A stretch of DNA of 64,000 bases, taken from assembly GCA_944377745.1 (NCBI GenBank), contig CALWFV010000001.1, positions 124,001 through 188,000 of the forward strand. The letters run 5' to 3'. A model generated the notes under the pieces. That model had not been told where the DNA came from. It saw nothing but the letters and a program-made list of their open reading frames with translations, and did no database searches. Both the position numbers and the translations under genes were made by a program. This DNA comes from an uncultured Mediterraneibacter sp. (lineage in GTDB: Bacteria > Bacillota > Clostridia > Lachnospirales > Lachnospiraceae). Within the stretch, counting starts at the first letter, position 1, and each line of letters opens with the position of its first letter. Below, one piece after another: positions 46,299-55,595 of the stretch.

Positions 46299-47381
46299 TC
46301 ACTCTCCGATCAGTTGCTGGAATTCTTCATCCCCTCTCAGGAAATCATATCTGGGATCCGTTTTCAGTTCCTGCAGCAGGACCGGAAGGATTCTGTCCAT
46401 AGTATTCTTCTCCGTCTTATCCCCGGCTTCTTCACTCTGATCAGCCTTTTCCTGCTGGCTGATATGGCGGTAGAGCGGGCTGTCCGGCATCGTCCAGGGC
46501 TTCTTTGTTGCCTGGATCATCTCCCTGATATACCGCACACTCTCCCTTACATCCTGTTTTCTCACGGCCAGTTCCATTGGGATCAGAATAGAGTTGTATC
46601 CCCATAATCCATAGGCTTCTGCTGTCCTCTGCCCGATCTTTGCGATTTCCTGAGCGTCTTCCTCCCGTCCTTCATCCATTGCCAGGGTCATCAGCTTAAA
46701 AAGCGCTATATGCACTTCATTGATATCTCCAAGGATCTTCCCCTCCAGGATCCTTGCCGCCTCTGAATGTTTCCCCTGTTCTGAGAGCACGTTCGCCTGC
46801 AGTATTCTTTTATCCGCCTCCCTCTGGGGAAGAAGATCCAGCAGTTCTTCCGCGCGTCCGCAGTCCCCCTGCCGCATATACCTTCCGACAAGCATGTATG
46901 CAGCACTGTTTCTCGTCCGCTCCTCAGCAGCATGATCAAGGATAAATTCATAGCGTGCGAAGATTTTTCCCTCGTATCTTCGGCACTCTTCCTCTGTTAT
47001 CTCTGCCCGCCCCAGGATAAGGAGTCCTTCCAGGGTTGTATTCAGGCTGTACATCAGTTTCATACAGTTGGGATATTCTCGGATCTTTTTCTCCGCAAGA
47101 TCTGCTCCTGCATCGATGCCATTTTCATTCGCCTCTTTCACTACTTCCTCACAGGCAGCAGCGATCTCCTGATCAGTCAGTTCTTCTTTAAAGCACAGCA
47201 GAGTATTCACATCTGTCTCCAGCAGCCTCGCAAGGGCAGGGAGGATCATGATATCCGAACAGGTGTTTCCTCTCTCCCATTTGTTGACTGCCGGAGCGGA
47301 GACTCCCAGCCGTTCCGCCACCTGTTCCTGGGTCATTCCCAGTGCTCTCCTTTTTTCACGTATCACCGTACTGATCGGCAT
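46299..47381 (-). CDS. XRE-family regulator with TPR-like C-terminus
   Basis: Regulator of 360 residues. The HTH (1-65) contains MTQEQVAERLGVSAPAVNKWERG. The rest is helical, with tetratricopeptide-like repeats (about 100-270, for example CGRAEELLDLLPQREADKRI). RRNPP-type regulators use such repeats to bind signal peptides, but no peptide gene is visible nearby. Convergent with the QueG-like gene. Confidence 0.87.
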   Translation of the reverse strand: MPISTVIREKRRALGMTQEQVAERLGVSAPAVNKWERGNTCSDIMILPALARLLETDVNTLLCFKEELTDQEIAAACEEVVKEANENGIDAGADLAEKKIREYPNCMKLMYSLNTTLEGLLILGRAEITEEECRRYEGKIFARYEFILDHAAEERTRNSAAYMLVGRYMRQGDCGRAEELLDLLPQREADKRILQANVLSEQGKHSEAARILEGKILGDINEVHIALFKLMTLAMDEGREEDAQEIAKIGQRTAEAYGLWGYNSILIPMELAVRKQDVRESVRYIREMIQATKKPWTMPDSPLYRHISQQEKADQSEEAGDKTEKNTMDRILPVLLQELKTDPRYDFLRGDEEFQQLIGE

Positions 47382-47556
47382 AGTCTGATCTCCTTTCTTT
47401 TATCCGGAAGAGTCTGTCTGAAATTCTCAGACCGTTCCTTCTGCGTTCTTCCTTGATTCCTTCTGGATAAAATTATAGCAGAAAAGGAATCTCCTCCACA
47501 ACTGAGCTTTCCTCAAGAGGAAGGGGCGGAAATTAACCGCCGCTCATTCCGCGCAC

Positions 47557-47584
47557 TTGATTCTGACTTTGTATGTAGTATAAT
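47557..47584 (+). promoter_or_regulatory. Promoter of the esterase gene
   Basis: TTGATT and TATAAT with 16 bp spacing; leader of about 76 nt. The rest of the spacer 47382-47556 has no gene. Confidence 0.6.
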
Positions 47585-47667
47585 TTTCCTGATGACAGAT
47601 TCAAAAAGTCTGAACCCACATGAGCCTGCTCATAAGCGGGTAATAAAATATTGAGGAAGTGTAATCG

Positions 47668-48342
47668 ATGAATTCATTTACGATAGAAAACAGGACTGTC
47701 ACTGTGTTCCCGGCTGCCGGGCCGGACAGACCTGTGATATACCTGAATACTTTCGGGCAGGAAGGGGAACATGTACTTCAGAATCTGCAAACCCTGGAAT
47801 GCCACGATTTTACCCTGGTAACCGTCAGTGATCTGGAATGGAATCATGATATGTCTCCGTGGAATATTCCTCCCCTTTCAGAAAAGGATACGCCTTTCAC
47901 CGGCGGGGCAGACGATTATCTGAAACTTCTGACCGGGGAGATTATGCCGGAAGCCGAAAGATCAGTAAAAGGCACCCCGGCATGGCGCGGGATCACAGGT
48001 TATTCTCTTGCCGGACTGTTCGCCATATACACAGTCTGCCAGACCGATCTGTTTTCCCGTGCCGCCAGCATATCCGGTTCTCTCTGGTTCCCCGGCATAA
48101 AGGAGTATCTGTTTTCTCATGAGTTAAAGGGTAAAACAGATCATATCTATTTCTCGCTCGGTGACAGGGAACACCATACCCGGAACAGAATTTTAAAATG
48201 CGTCCGCCAGAATACCGAAGAGATCGCCGATTTTTATAAAAGACAGGGAATCGATACGGTGTTCCGGCTGAACCCGGGAAACCATTTTAAAAATGCGGTG
48301 GAGCGAAGCGCTGACGGCATCGCATGGCTTCTGAGCAGATAA
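47668..48342 (+). CDS. Alpha/beta hydrolase, esterase (BesA/YbbA-like)
   Basis: The 224 residues carry the nucleophile elbow GYSLAGLFAIY at about 110-120, the strand VIYLNTFGQEG and a C-terminal His in NPGNHFKNA. This fits the esterase D/enterochelin esterase family, but the substrate is unknown. No siderophore genes are adjacent. Convergent with VanZ. Confidence 0.85.
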   Translation: MNSFTIENRTVTVFPAAGPDRPVIYLNTFGQEGEHVLQNLQTLECHDFTLVTVSDLEWNHDMSPWNIPPLSEKDTPFTGGADDYLKLLTGEIMPEAERSVKGTPAWRGITGYSLAGLFAIYTVCQTDLFSRAASISGSLWFPGIKEYLFSHELKGKTDHIYFSLGDREHHTRNRILKCVRQNTEEIADFYKRQGIDTVFRLNPGNHFKNAVERSADGIAWLLSR

Positions 48343-48363
48343 CCGGTACATCTTTTCGCTATA

Positions 48364-49032
48364 CTAGCTGATAAATGTCACCAGGAAGGCAATCCCTGCT
48401 GTGATCACAGGCAGATACCAGCATCCGGCACAGGCTCCTTCTCTTCCCACTGCAGTATCTTTTCCCGCCAGCCTTCGTATCATTCTGCTCTTCATAAGCA
48501 GTCTCAGGATCAGCCATCCTGCCATCACGCCCAGCACATTTGCAGTCAGGTCGTCGATATCCGTCGCCCGGTAAGGAGTGAACATCTGGCTGATCTCAAT
48601 CCCGAGAGATACACCAAAGCCAAGCAGGAAACATTTTTCCGCCTTTTCATAAGTCGTGCTGATCAGAGGGGCCAGGAATCCCAGAGGCATGAAGCAGATC
48701 ACATTCAATATATATCCCATGCTGATTCCGTCCACGAATGGGACCAGGTTGATATTGGGAGCGAACAGTGGCTCCCCGTAGGACGCGGTTCTAAGGAGCT
48801 GACTCAGCGAGGGCGTTCCCACAATATTGCAGAAGATAATACAGAAATAATAATAAAGCAGTGCTGAGAATACCATCGTGCGTATGTCTGCTACCCCATT
48901 CTTTCTTCGCATCATCAAATATAATACGATGCCTGTCACAGCCAGCCCCACAATGAATACCGAGCTTAAACAGAGCAGTCCTGCAATGGACTCCCATAGA
49001 CTGAGCTGTATCACAGTTCCCTGATTTTCCAT
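48364..49032 (-). CDS. VanZ-family membrane protein
   Basis: The 222 residues hold about five or six helices, with the VanZ-like pattern of an NLVPF motif (NINLVPFVDG) and GFGVSLGIEISQMFTPYRATDIDDLTANVLG (seen in sections). VanZ confers low-level teicoplanin resistance by an unknown mechanism; most homologues have no tested role. It follows the C39 peptidase gene. Confidence 0.88.
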   Translation of the reverse strand: MENQGTVIQLSLWESIAGLLCLSSVFIVGLAVTGIVLYLMMRRKNGVADIRTMVFSALLYYYFCIIFCNIVGTPSLSQLLRTASYGEPLFAPNINLVPFVDGISMGYILNVICFMPLGFLAPLISTTYEKAEKCFLLGFGVSLGIEISQMFTPYRATDIDDLTANVLGVMAGWLILRLLMKSRMIRRLAGKDTAVGREGACAGCWYLPVITAGIAFLVTFIS

Positions 49033-49087
49033 CCTTGTTGTCCCTCCCAAAGTTCATATCGCTTTCTCTTCAAAAATTTTCTGAAAC

Positions 49088-50011
49088 TCATATCGTCGAA
49101 AACGCCCATAAATTATTGATCTGATATTCCAGAGTATCATAGTCCCAGAGTGTCTCGCTCCTCTGTCTGCTGTTTGGATCATTGACCCGGATCTTTCCGT
49201 CCTCCACGCCGGTCAGCACAATAAAATGTCCGGTGGTGGTGAAATCGCCGGGACGCATGCTGCATACGACCGGATGTCCGTTCTCCAGTTCCGAGAGGAT
49301 TCCGTTTTCACTTAACCCCAGTTCCTGTCCCTGAACGCCGAAATGTTCTGCTCCCGCGGTCATCAGTTCCCAGCTCGTGCCCGACTCTCCCGTATAGTAT
49401 CCCTGTTCCTCGGCATACTGCGCCACTTTATACGGAGTAATGGTATTGTCTCCGGTCAGCCCGGCCGCCACCATTGCCACCACTGTGGGACCGCAGCCGT
49501 TGATGGCGATCATATTGTCCCCGTACTGCGCATATCCCCAGCGCTCATCCCACTGAATGAGAAGTGGTATTTCACCGGAAGTGATATCTCCGATATCCTC
49601 TGCCGGAACATCATCCTTTTTCTCTGTATATCCCAGTACGAAATCAGCCGTCTCCTCGTTATTTGCAAGAAGTTCCAGCAGATCTTCCGGATACTGATCT
49701 GCCTGCTCAAGCACCTGCCTGACCTTCTCATCCGTCTGCGCCATCTCTGTGAGTCTGCTCCTGACCTCGCCGTCGGTAATACTCTGCACCGCCGTTGTAT
49801 TCTGCACCTGATAAGAACCGGTATCTCTCGTGATGCCGGAATCCGTCATCACGAAGTGATCCCCTATAAAATTTTTCAGGAAGACGGCTGCGGCAAAAAG
49901 TGGAACAAACACTACAGCTGCCGACAGGATCCTGCGGATCCGCCTTTTTCTTCTGCCTCTTTTATTCAGTCTTCTCTTCCCGTTCCGGCTTCTTCTTATG
50001 TCTCCTGGCAT
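49088..50011 (-). CDS. C39-type peptidase, membrane-anchored
   Basis: The 307 residues begin with a very basic segment and a membrane helix at 29-48. The peptidase domain (about 155-305) has the catalytic Cys in INGCGPTVVAM, His in TGHFIVLTG and the Asp in VNDPNS. It is probably a papain-like hydrolase outside the cell. The middle region (60-150) is a helical linker. AGGAGGCGTT precedes the ATG. Confidence 0.9.
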   Translation of the reverse strand: MPGDIRRSRNGKRRLNKRGRRKRRIRRILSAAVVFVPLFAAAVFLKNFIGDHFVMTDSGITRDTGSYQVQNTTAVQSITDGEVRSRLTEMAQTDEKVRQVLEQADQYPEDLLELLANNEETADFVLGYTEKKDDVPAEDIGDITSGEIPLLIQWDERWGYAQYGDNMIAINGCGPTVVAMVAAGLTGDNTITPYKVAQYAEEQGYYTGESGTSWELMTAGAEHFGVQGQELGLSENGILSELENGHPVVCSMRPGDFTTTGHFIVLTGVEDGKIRVNDPNSRQRSETLWDYDTLEYQINNLWAFSTI

Positions 50012-50098
50012 GTGTTATAACGCCTCCTTGTCATGGAATTATTATAAAAAGAAGTATCGACGGAAATTTGGAACAATTTCTTAAGAATTTCGATAGTT

Positions 50099-50149
50099 AA
50101 AAAAATAACGGATGCCGTGTACTTTGTACAAAGTACACGGCACCCGTTA
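50099..50149 (-). terminator. Uracil permease terminator
   Basis: A long stem (GCCGTGTACTTTG with its complement plus AACGG/CCGTT) ends in TTTTTTT on the minus strand, 7 bp past the stop. Confidence 0.88.
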
Positions 50150-50155
50150 AATTTT

Positions 50156-51418
50156 TCACGCATCTTCCCGGTCATTCGTCAGCTTCAGCTTATCAAACAC
50201 AAAGAACATCAGTCCCATCAGCATCCCCACAACGCACGCCAGGACCATACCGGTGAGCTGGATGCTCCCGAACTGGACAGTGATCCCGGAGAGTCCGGTC
50301 ACGAAGATCACGGAAGTCATCGCCATATTCCTCGATTTTCCGTAATCCACCTGAGATTCCACGAGGATACGGATTCCCGATGTTCCGATCATCCCGTAGA
50401 GCAGGAAGGAGATCCCTCCGATGACCGGGCCCGGTATCGTGTTGATCAGCGTCGTCATCTTTCCGATAAAGGAGCAGATAATGGACAGCACCGCAGCCCC
50501 GCCGATCACATATACACTGTAGACTTTTGTCATCGCCATGACGCCGATGTTCTCTCCGTATGTGGTCGTCGGCACGGAACCGATCAGACCGGAGATCATC
50601 GTGGAAAAGTTATCTGCGAACAGGGAGCGGTGAAGTCCCGGATCTTTCAGCAGATTCCTTCCGACGATCTTCCCCGTCACGATCTGATGCCCAATATGCT
50701 CGGACGCGATCACAAGCAGCACGGGAAGGATGATCACGATCGCCTCCCATTTAAATTTCGGTGTCGAGAAATTGGGGAGCGAAAACAGCGGTGCCGCGGC
50801 AACTGCGGAAAAGTCCACGATCCCGCATGCGAGCGCCGCCACATATCCCGCGATGATCGAGATCAGGATCGGGATGACGGATAAAAAGCCCCGGAAGACC
50901 ACCGAACCGATCACCGCGAACAGGAGCGTGACGAGAAATACGATCACATTTTTTGTATCGATGGTCTCATCCAGCAGCCCTGCATTGGACGCCGCGCTTC
51001 CTGCCAGTTCCAGTCCGATCAGCGCCACCACCGGGCCCATCGCCGCGGGCGGGAGCACTACGTCGATCCAGTCCGATCCGAATTTATAGATGATCAGCGC
51101 CAGAATACAGCCCATAAATCCGACTGCCACGAAACCGCCCAGCGCGTAACTGTATCCCCACTTCGAGATCACGATCCCGGCAGGCGCCAGGAATGCGAAG
51201 CTTGAGCCAAGATACGCGGGCGCCCTTCCCTTAGTGATCAGGATAAACAGCAGGGTGCCGACTCCGTTCATGAACAGCACCACCGCCGGATTGATCCCGA
51301 ACACAAAGGGAACCAGCACAGATGCGCCGAACATGGCGAACATGTGCTGGATACTCAGCGGCACGAGCAGTTTAAAAGGGACTTTCTCCTCTACCTGTAT
51401 GATTCTTTTGTTTTCCAT
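50156..51418 (-). CDS. Uracil/xanthine permease (NCS2)
   Basis: Polytopic membrane transporter of 420 residues with about 14 helices. Conserved: QHMFAMFGASVLVPF at the N-terminus, PAYLGSSFAFLAPA and SVPTTTYGENIGVMAMT, the UraA substrate region. Uracil is the likeliest substrate. The upstream region has a 10-bp inverted repeat (51457-51466 with 51515-51524), but no PyrR-type binding site was recognised. Confidence 0.92.
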   Translation of the reverse strand: MENKRIIQVEEKVPFKLLVPLSIQHMFAMFGASVLVPFVFGINPAVVLFMNGVGTLLFILITKGRAPAYLGSSFAFLAPAGIVISKWGYSYALGGFVAVGFMGCILALIIYKFGSDWIDVVLPPAAMGPVVALIGLELAGSAASNAGLLDETIDTKNVIVFLVTLLFAVIGSVVFRGFLSVIPILISIIAGYVAALACGIVDFSAVAAAPLFSLPNFSTPKFKWEAIVIILPVLLVIASEHIGHQIVTGKIVGRNLLKDPGLHRSLFADNFSTMISGLIGSVPTTTYGENIGVMAMTKVYSVYVIGGAAVLSIICSFIGKMTTLINTIPGPVIGGISFLLYGMIGTSGIRILVESQVDYGKSRNMAMTSVIFVTGLSGITVQFGSIQLTGMVLACVVGMLMGLMFFVFDKLKLTNDREDA

Positions 51419-51549
51419 TCTTGTCCTCCTCTTTGTCAGTCTCTTCCTTTTCTGCGGTATGCCGGACGCCTTGATATCTTGATATTACGGCTCATGTACG
51501 ATCCGTCACAGGTATCCGGCATACTGCTCTCGCTCTTCATTTTATCATC

Positions 51550-52575
51550 TTACGCTCGAAAAGAAAACACCTCCTTCATGACCCGCCTGACATTCCCGTA
51601 TGCAATCTTATCAACCTGCCGGGGCGTGATGCCGGACCGTCTCATCGCCTCCCAGAGGAGGTCCATATCCTGAACTCCCCGGATTTTCTCCGGAAGAGCC
51701 TCCTTTTCAAATCCGTCAAAATCTGTCCCCAGGGCCACTGCGTCCTCTCCCGCCTGATCCATCATCCAACGCATATGACGGACGATATCCTCCAGCCCTG
51801 CTCTCACAGATTCGCCTGTTCCGTCTTTTTCTCTCAGAAAGGCTGAATAAAAATTGACGCCTGCCACGCCGCCTTTGTTTCCCAGGGCGCGGAGCATCTC
51901 ATCCGAAAGGTTCCTCGGATGGGGGCACAGGCTCCTTGCGTTGGAGTGAGACGCCACGACCGGATCCCTGCTGCAGCGGATACAGTCCCAGAATCCACCG
52001 TCCGAGAGATGTGAGACATCGATGATCATCCCCAGTTCATTCATGCGCTCCGCCACCTGGATCCCGAACGGCTTCAGCCCGCGCTCCATCACCAGCGGAT
52101 CCCGGCTGTTTGGACTTCCGATACAGTTCTCATAGTTCCAGGTCAGCGTGATCAGCCGGATTCCCCTCCGGTACAATTCCTCCAGCCGCTCGATCTTTCC
52201 GTTCAGGACGCCGCCTTCCTCCACAGTCAGAACGCCCTGTATTCCGGAAGATCCCGTTTTCAGATCCGGCGGGCATATTATGCTTCTGCCCGTCACATCC
52301 GCCTCTTCCACCTCCCCGGCGTCTCTGATGAGATGAAATCCCTCTCCTTCCTCCGAGCGAGCCAGCTCGGTCATCTCAAGGACATCCCTCCAGGACTTCT
52401 CCCATACATCACCGCCCGAGTCCGATGCGTTTACAAAACAGGCGAAGAACTGTGTCTTCGCCCCTGCTTTCTTCAGTCGTTCCAGGTCAACGCACAGTCC
52501 GTTGTGCTCCAGGGACTGCGCGTTTCCTGTCCATATCTCGCTTAACGTATCACAATGCATATCGATCCACCGCAT
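51550..52575 (-). CDS. Membrane dipeptidase (peptidase M19)
   Basis: Zinc metallopeptidase of 341 residues. The metal-ligand HxD is in WIDMHCDTLSE near the N-terminus, and the His pair is in VASHSNARSLCPHPRN. It also has ALGTDFDGF. It hydrolyses dipeptides, including D-amino acid types in some members. Separate from the neighbouring genes by about 45 bp on one side and 130 on the other. Confidence 0.93.
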   Translation of the reverse strand: MRWIDMHCDTLSEIWTGNAQSLEHNGLCVDLERLKKAGAKTQFFACFVNASDSGGDVWEKSWRDVLEMTELARSEEGEGFHLIRDAGEVEEADVTGRSIICPPDLKTGSSGIQGVLTVEEGGVLNGKIERLEELYRRGIRLITLTWNYENCIGSPNSRDPLVMERGLKPFGIQVAERMNELGMIIDVSHLSDGGFWDCIRCSRDPVVASHSNARSLCPHPRNLSDEMLRALGNKGGVAGVNFYSAFLREKDGTGESVRAGLEDIVRHMRWMMDQAGEDAVALGTDFDGFEKEALPEKIRGVQDMDLLWEAMRRSGITPRQVDKIAYGNVRRVMKEVFSFRA

Positions 52576-52620
52576 CTTATACGCCTGCCCTCCTTCTAAA
52601 CTATCCTTTTGAATTATGCA

Positions 52621-54009
52621 TTATGCATGAGGAATATTGGTAAATTCACTGATCTCCCTGCTGACCGTGCACAGATCCTCCACAGACAGGTCATGCAGCC
52701 TTTCGTGTCCTGTAATCCGCGCGAACATCTTCAGTTCCTCAAGGGATACATTCAGGAAATTCGCCACTCTTGCCGCCGCAGCGTCCTCGTGGAGCCGCTC
52801 TCTCAAGTCCTCATCCTGAGTCGCGATCCCCATCGGGCACATCCCGGTCCCGCAGATCTTATACTGCTGGCATGCCATTGCGATCAGAGCGGAGGAAGCC
52901 ACTGCCACCGCGTCCGCCCCCATTGCGATCGCCTTTGCGAAATCTGAGGACACCCGGAGTCCGCCTGTGATGACCAGGCTGATATCCGATCCGACACTGT
53001 CAAGATATTTTCTAGCCCGGTACAATGCATAAATGGTGGGCACACTGGCGGAATCTCTCAAAAGTTTCGGCGATGATCCGGTAGCCCCGCCCCTTCCGTC
53101 GATGGTGATGAAATCCGGCTCCGCGTAAACACAGAAAGCAAGATCCCTCTCGATCCGTCCCGCCGCGATCTTCACTCCCACAGGTCTTCCTTCCGATGCA
53201 TATTGAAGCTGAGTGATCAGGTTCTTCAGATCCTCCTTTGTCTCGATCCCCGGGAATCTGGACGGTGCAATCACATCTTTTCCCATAGGTTTATTGCGTA
53301 TCCGGCTGATCTCCTCCGTCACTTTCTCACCGGGCAGGTGACCTCCCATCCCGGGTTTTGTCCCCTGACCGATCTTGATCTCTATTGCGTCCGCATTTCT
53401 TAAATTCTCCGGCGTAACGCTGTAGAGGTTCCCCACATACTCAAATATGTACTTCTCCGCCGCCTCCATCTCCTCCGGAAGGATTCCTCCCTCCCCGGAG
53501 CACATGGCGGTATGCGCCATCGCGGAACCTTTTGCCAGAGAAATCTTTGCCTCCCGTGAAAGAGCCCCGAAAGACATATGTGAAATATATACCGGATTAT
53601 CCAGGATCAGCGGTTTCACCGCATGTTTTCCGATCACGGTCCTGGTGTCCACGTCCGCGTCCTCATCAAGAGGCATGGGATCGAGCTGCGCCCCCAGGAT
53701 CAGGATATCATCCCAGTCCGGCATGGGGATCTCCGTTCCCATAGCTGCGGAAATGCTCTTTCCCGTCACCGCCATCTCATGGATCTCTTTCATATATCTG
53801 CAGGAATCATCCTGACGGACGAATTCTTTCGGATAATCCAGTTTCAATTCCTTCTTCTCCCGTACCGCAGCCGGCTTTTCCTCTTCATAGAGATAAAACT
53901 TATCCGCCGGCTGATGGCAGACCGGACATTCCTTCAGTTCCGAAAACTTTTTCCCCTCTGCCTCCTCGTCAAAAATGTAGCCGCATACGCTGCATCTGTA
54001 TCTTGCCAT
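52621..54009 (-). CDS. Rubredoxin-glutamate synthase domain fusion
   Basis: The 462 residues join an N-terminal rubredoxin (about 1-50, YRCSVCGYIFDE and ECPVCHQP, a Fe(Cys)4 site) to the FMN domain of glutamate synthase (GltB domain 2). Features of the latter are PVYISHMSFGALSREAKI, DGRGGATGSSP and the 3Fe-4S Cys motif CGTGMCPMG. Such proteins occur in anaerobes; they lack the glutaminase domain, so they may be not a true glutamate synthase. AAGGAGGAAATCAG precedes the ATG. Confidence 0.92.
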   Translation of the reverse strand: MARYRCSVCGYIFDEEAEGKKFSELKECPVCHQPADKFYLYEEEKPAAVREKKELKLDYPKEFVRQDDSCRYMKEIHEMAVTGKSISAAMGTEIPMPDWDDILILGAQLDPMPLDEDADVDTRTVIGKHAVKPLILDNPVYISHMSFGALSREAKISLAKGSAMAHTAMCSGEGGILPEEMEAAEKYIFEYVGNLYSVTPENLRNADAIEIKIGQGTKPGMGGHLPGEKVTEEISRIRNKPMGKDVIAPSRFPGIETKEDLKNLITQLQYASEGRPVGVKIAAGRIERDLAFCVYAEPDFITIDGRGGATGSSPKLLRDSASVPTIYALYRARKYLDSVGSDISLVITGGLRVSSDFAKAIAMGADAVAVASSALIAMACQQYKICGTGMCPMGIATQDEDLRERLHEDAAAARVANFLNVSLEELKMFARITGHERLHDLSVEDLCTVSREISEFTNIPHA

Positions 54010-54222
54010 CTGATTTCCTCCTTTCTCCTCGTCCGCGGGCGCCTCTCTGTCTTCCCGCGTTTTCCGTTCAACATCTGAGTTCATTATAGCTTACTCCCGT
54101 TCAGATCACAATAAAACCCCCATGCATAAATTTCCATTTTCTTACATAGTCTATGATACGTCAGAGGGACAGCTTTTAGAATTTTCTGATCTGATATTTC
54201 ATGAGAAGCAAAGGAGTATTTT

Positions 54223-54957
54223 ATGGAGCCAACCATCGGAATCGTCGTCTGCGGTTTTACAGGAAACCGCCAGTTTGTCACCAACCCTTACATCCAGGCA
54301 GTCCGCTACTCAAAGGGGCTGCCCGTCATCCTGCCACTGGTTCGGAGCGACCGCCTCCTGGAGCAGTACGCCGGGCTCTGCGACGGTTTTCTCTTCTGCG
54401 GAGGCGGGGACATCACTCCGCTTCTGTTCGGGGAAGAGCCCAAAAGCGGAAACGGAAAGACGAGCATCACGGTGGATCTGTTTCAGATCCGTCTGATGAA
54501 AAAGATCCTCGAAACAGGAAAACCTGTCTTTGCCATCTGCCGCGGGATGCAGATCTTAAGCGTCGCCTGCGGAGGGAGCATCTGGCAGGACATGAAACTG
54601 ATCCCCGGCGGGAATGTGCTGGATCACATGCAGCAGTCCGCGTCCCGCAGCGACATCAGCCACCGGATCCGGACAGAACGTGACAGCCGGCTCCGGCAGT
54701 ACATCGGTTCCGTCCTCTATGTAAACAGCTTCCACCACCAGTCCGTCAACGCTCCGGGAAAAGACATGCTGGTCAGCGCCCGGGCACAGGACGGCGCCAT
54801 CGAAGGCATCGAACTTGCGGGACATCCCTTTGCCATAGGCGTTCAGTGGCATCCGGAGTGCATGTACCGGACCTCCCCGGAAATGCGGGCTCTTTTTCAT
54901 GAATTCATCTCGCATTCGCTCATAAAGGACAGAGATGCGGGACATAATAACGACTGA
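54223..54957 (+). CDS. Class I glutamine amidotransferase, PuuD-like
   Basis: Gamma-glutamyl hydrolase-type enzyme of 244 residues. The nucleophile elbow is FAICRGMQIL (Cys about 107); the catalytic His is in GVQWHPECM with a Glu nearby. The N-terminal GIVVCGFTGNRQFVT is usual. Its substrate may be gamma-glutamyl-GABA or another gamma-glutamyl amide. Divergent from the rubredoxin fusion. Confidence 0.9.
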   Translation: MEPTIGIVVCGFTGNRQFVTNPYIQAVRYSKGLPVILPLVRSDRLLEQYAGLCDGFLFCGGGDITPLLFGEEPKSGNGKTSITVDLFQIRLMKKILETGKPVFAICRGMQILSVACGGSIWQDMKLIPGGNVLDHMQQSASRSDISHRIRTERDSRLRQYIGSVLYVNSFHHQSVNAPGKDMLVSARAQDGAIEGIELAGHPFAIGVQWHPECMYRTSPEMRALFHEFISHSLIKDRDAGHNND

Positions 54958-55000
54958 ACCTTGTTTCAATTATTATTTCTTTTAAAGGAGGAAATCAGAC

Positions 55001-55183
55001 ATGTCAGAAATATCCATTCTTGACCTGCAGAACCTGCGCCATCTGATCGGCGGCTACAACACCACCCACTGTAAAATGACAGAGTACGCATCCCAGGCAC
55101 AGGACCCGGAGATCAAAAAACTGTTCCAGGACGCGGCGGATTCCGCAATAAAAAACAAACAGGAACTCATGAAATTTCTGTAG
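55001..55183 (+). CDS. CotF-like spore coat protein, short
   Basis: The 60 residues form helices like the N-terminal half of a ferritin-like spore coat F protein. It has LIGGYNTTHCKMTEYA and QDAADSAIKNKQELM. Together with the next gene it looks like a split CotF pair; either alone is too short for the usual coat protein. AAAGGAGGAAATCAGAC precedes the ATG. Confidence 0.65.
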   Translation: MSEISILDLQNLRHLIGGYNTTHCKMTEYASQAQDPEIKKLFQDAADSAIKNKQELMKFL

Positions 55184-55197
55184 GAGGTAACGATAAC

Positions 55198-55437
55198 ATG
55201 GAAGAAAAAGCAATGGTAGCCGACGCTCTGGTCGGCGTAAACGGTGAACTGAAAATGTTCGGGGATATGATCCCCCAGACAGAAGACAAAGAACTCAAAC
55301 AGTGTTTAAAACAGATCCGCAACCAGTGCGAGATGTCCCAGGAGAAGCTGTATGACGCCGCAAGAGAGAGAAGTTATTATATTCCGGCGGCAAAGGCGAC
55401 ACAGGAAGAGATCAGTCATGTAAGATCAATTCTTTAA
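55198..55437 (+). CDS. CotF-domain spore coat protein
   Basis: The 79 residues match the Coat F helical domain: ALVGVNGELKMFGDMIPQTED, then the C-terminal signature RERSYYIPAAKATQEEI. It likely sits in the spore coat, though no sigma-K promoter was recognised. It begins 14 bp after the first short gene, GTAGGAGGTAACG precedes the ATG. Confidence 0.75.
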   Translation: MEEKAMVADALVGVNGELKMFGDMIPQTEDKELKQCLKQIRNQCEMSQEKLYDAARERSYYIPAAKATQEEISHVRSIL

Positions 55438-55464
55438 CTGTTTCCGGGCACGCCCGGACTTTGC

Positions 55465-55514
55465 CCCTGCATATAATGCTCATGCAGACATGTCATCGCC
55501 TGCAGGGTTTATTT
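55465..55514 (+). terminator. CotF-like operon terminator
   Basis: CCCTGCA pairs with TGCAGGG, followed by TTTATTT. A second short hairpin (CCGGGCACGCCCGG, 55444-55457) lies before it. Confidence 0.55.
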
Positions 55515-55522
55515 GCATGATA

Positions 55523-55562
55523 AGCCCCGGGATGCGGCAGGGTTCAGCCGCATCCCGGGGCT
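55523..55562. terminator. Strong hairpin between CotF and sugar kinase genes
   Basis: A perfect 16-bp stem (AGCCCCGGGATGCGGC with its complement) and an 8-nt loop, 33 bp past the kinase stop. Weak T-tract on both strands, yet the likely terminator for the kinase. Confidence 0.7.
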
Positions 55563-55595
55563 ATTTCAAAGCTCACTGTACCTGAGCAGCCGTCT

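Noticed and set aside
51419..51549. PyrR attenuator in front of the uracil permease
   Set aside because: A 10-bp inverted repeat is present (51457-51466 with 51515-51524), but no anti-terminator consensus or T-tailed hairpin was seen.
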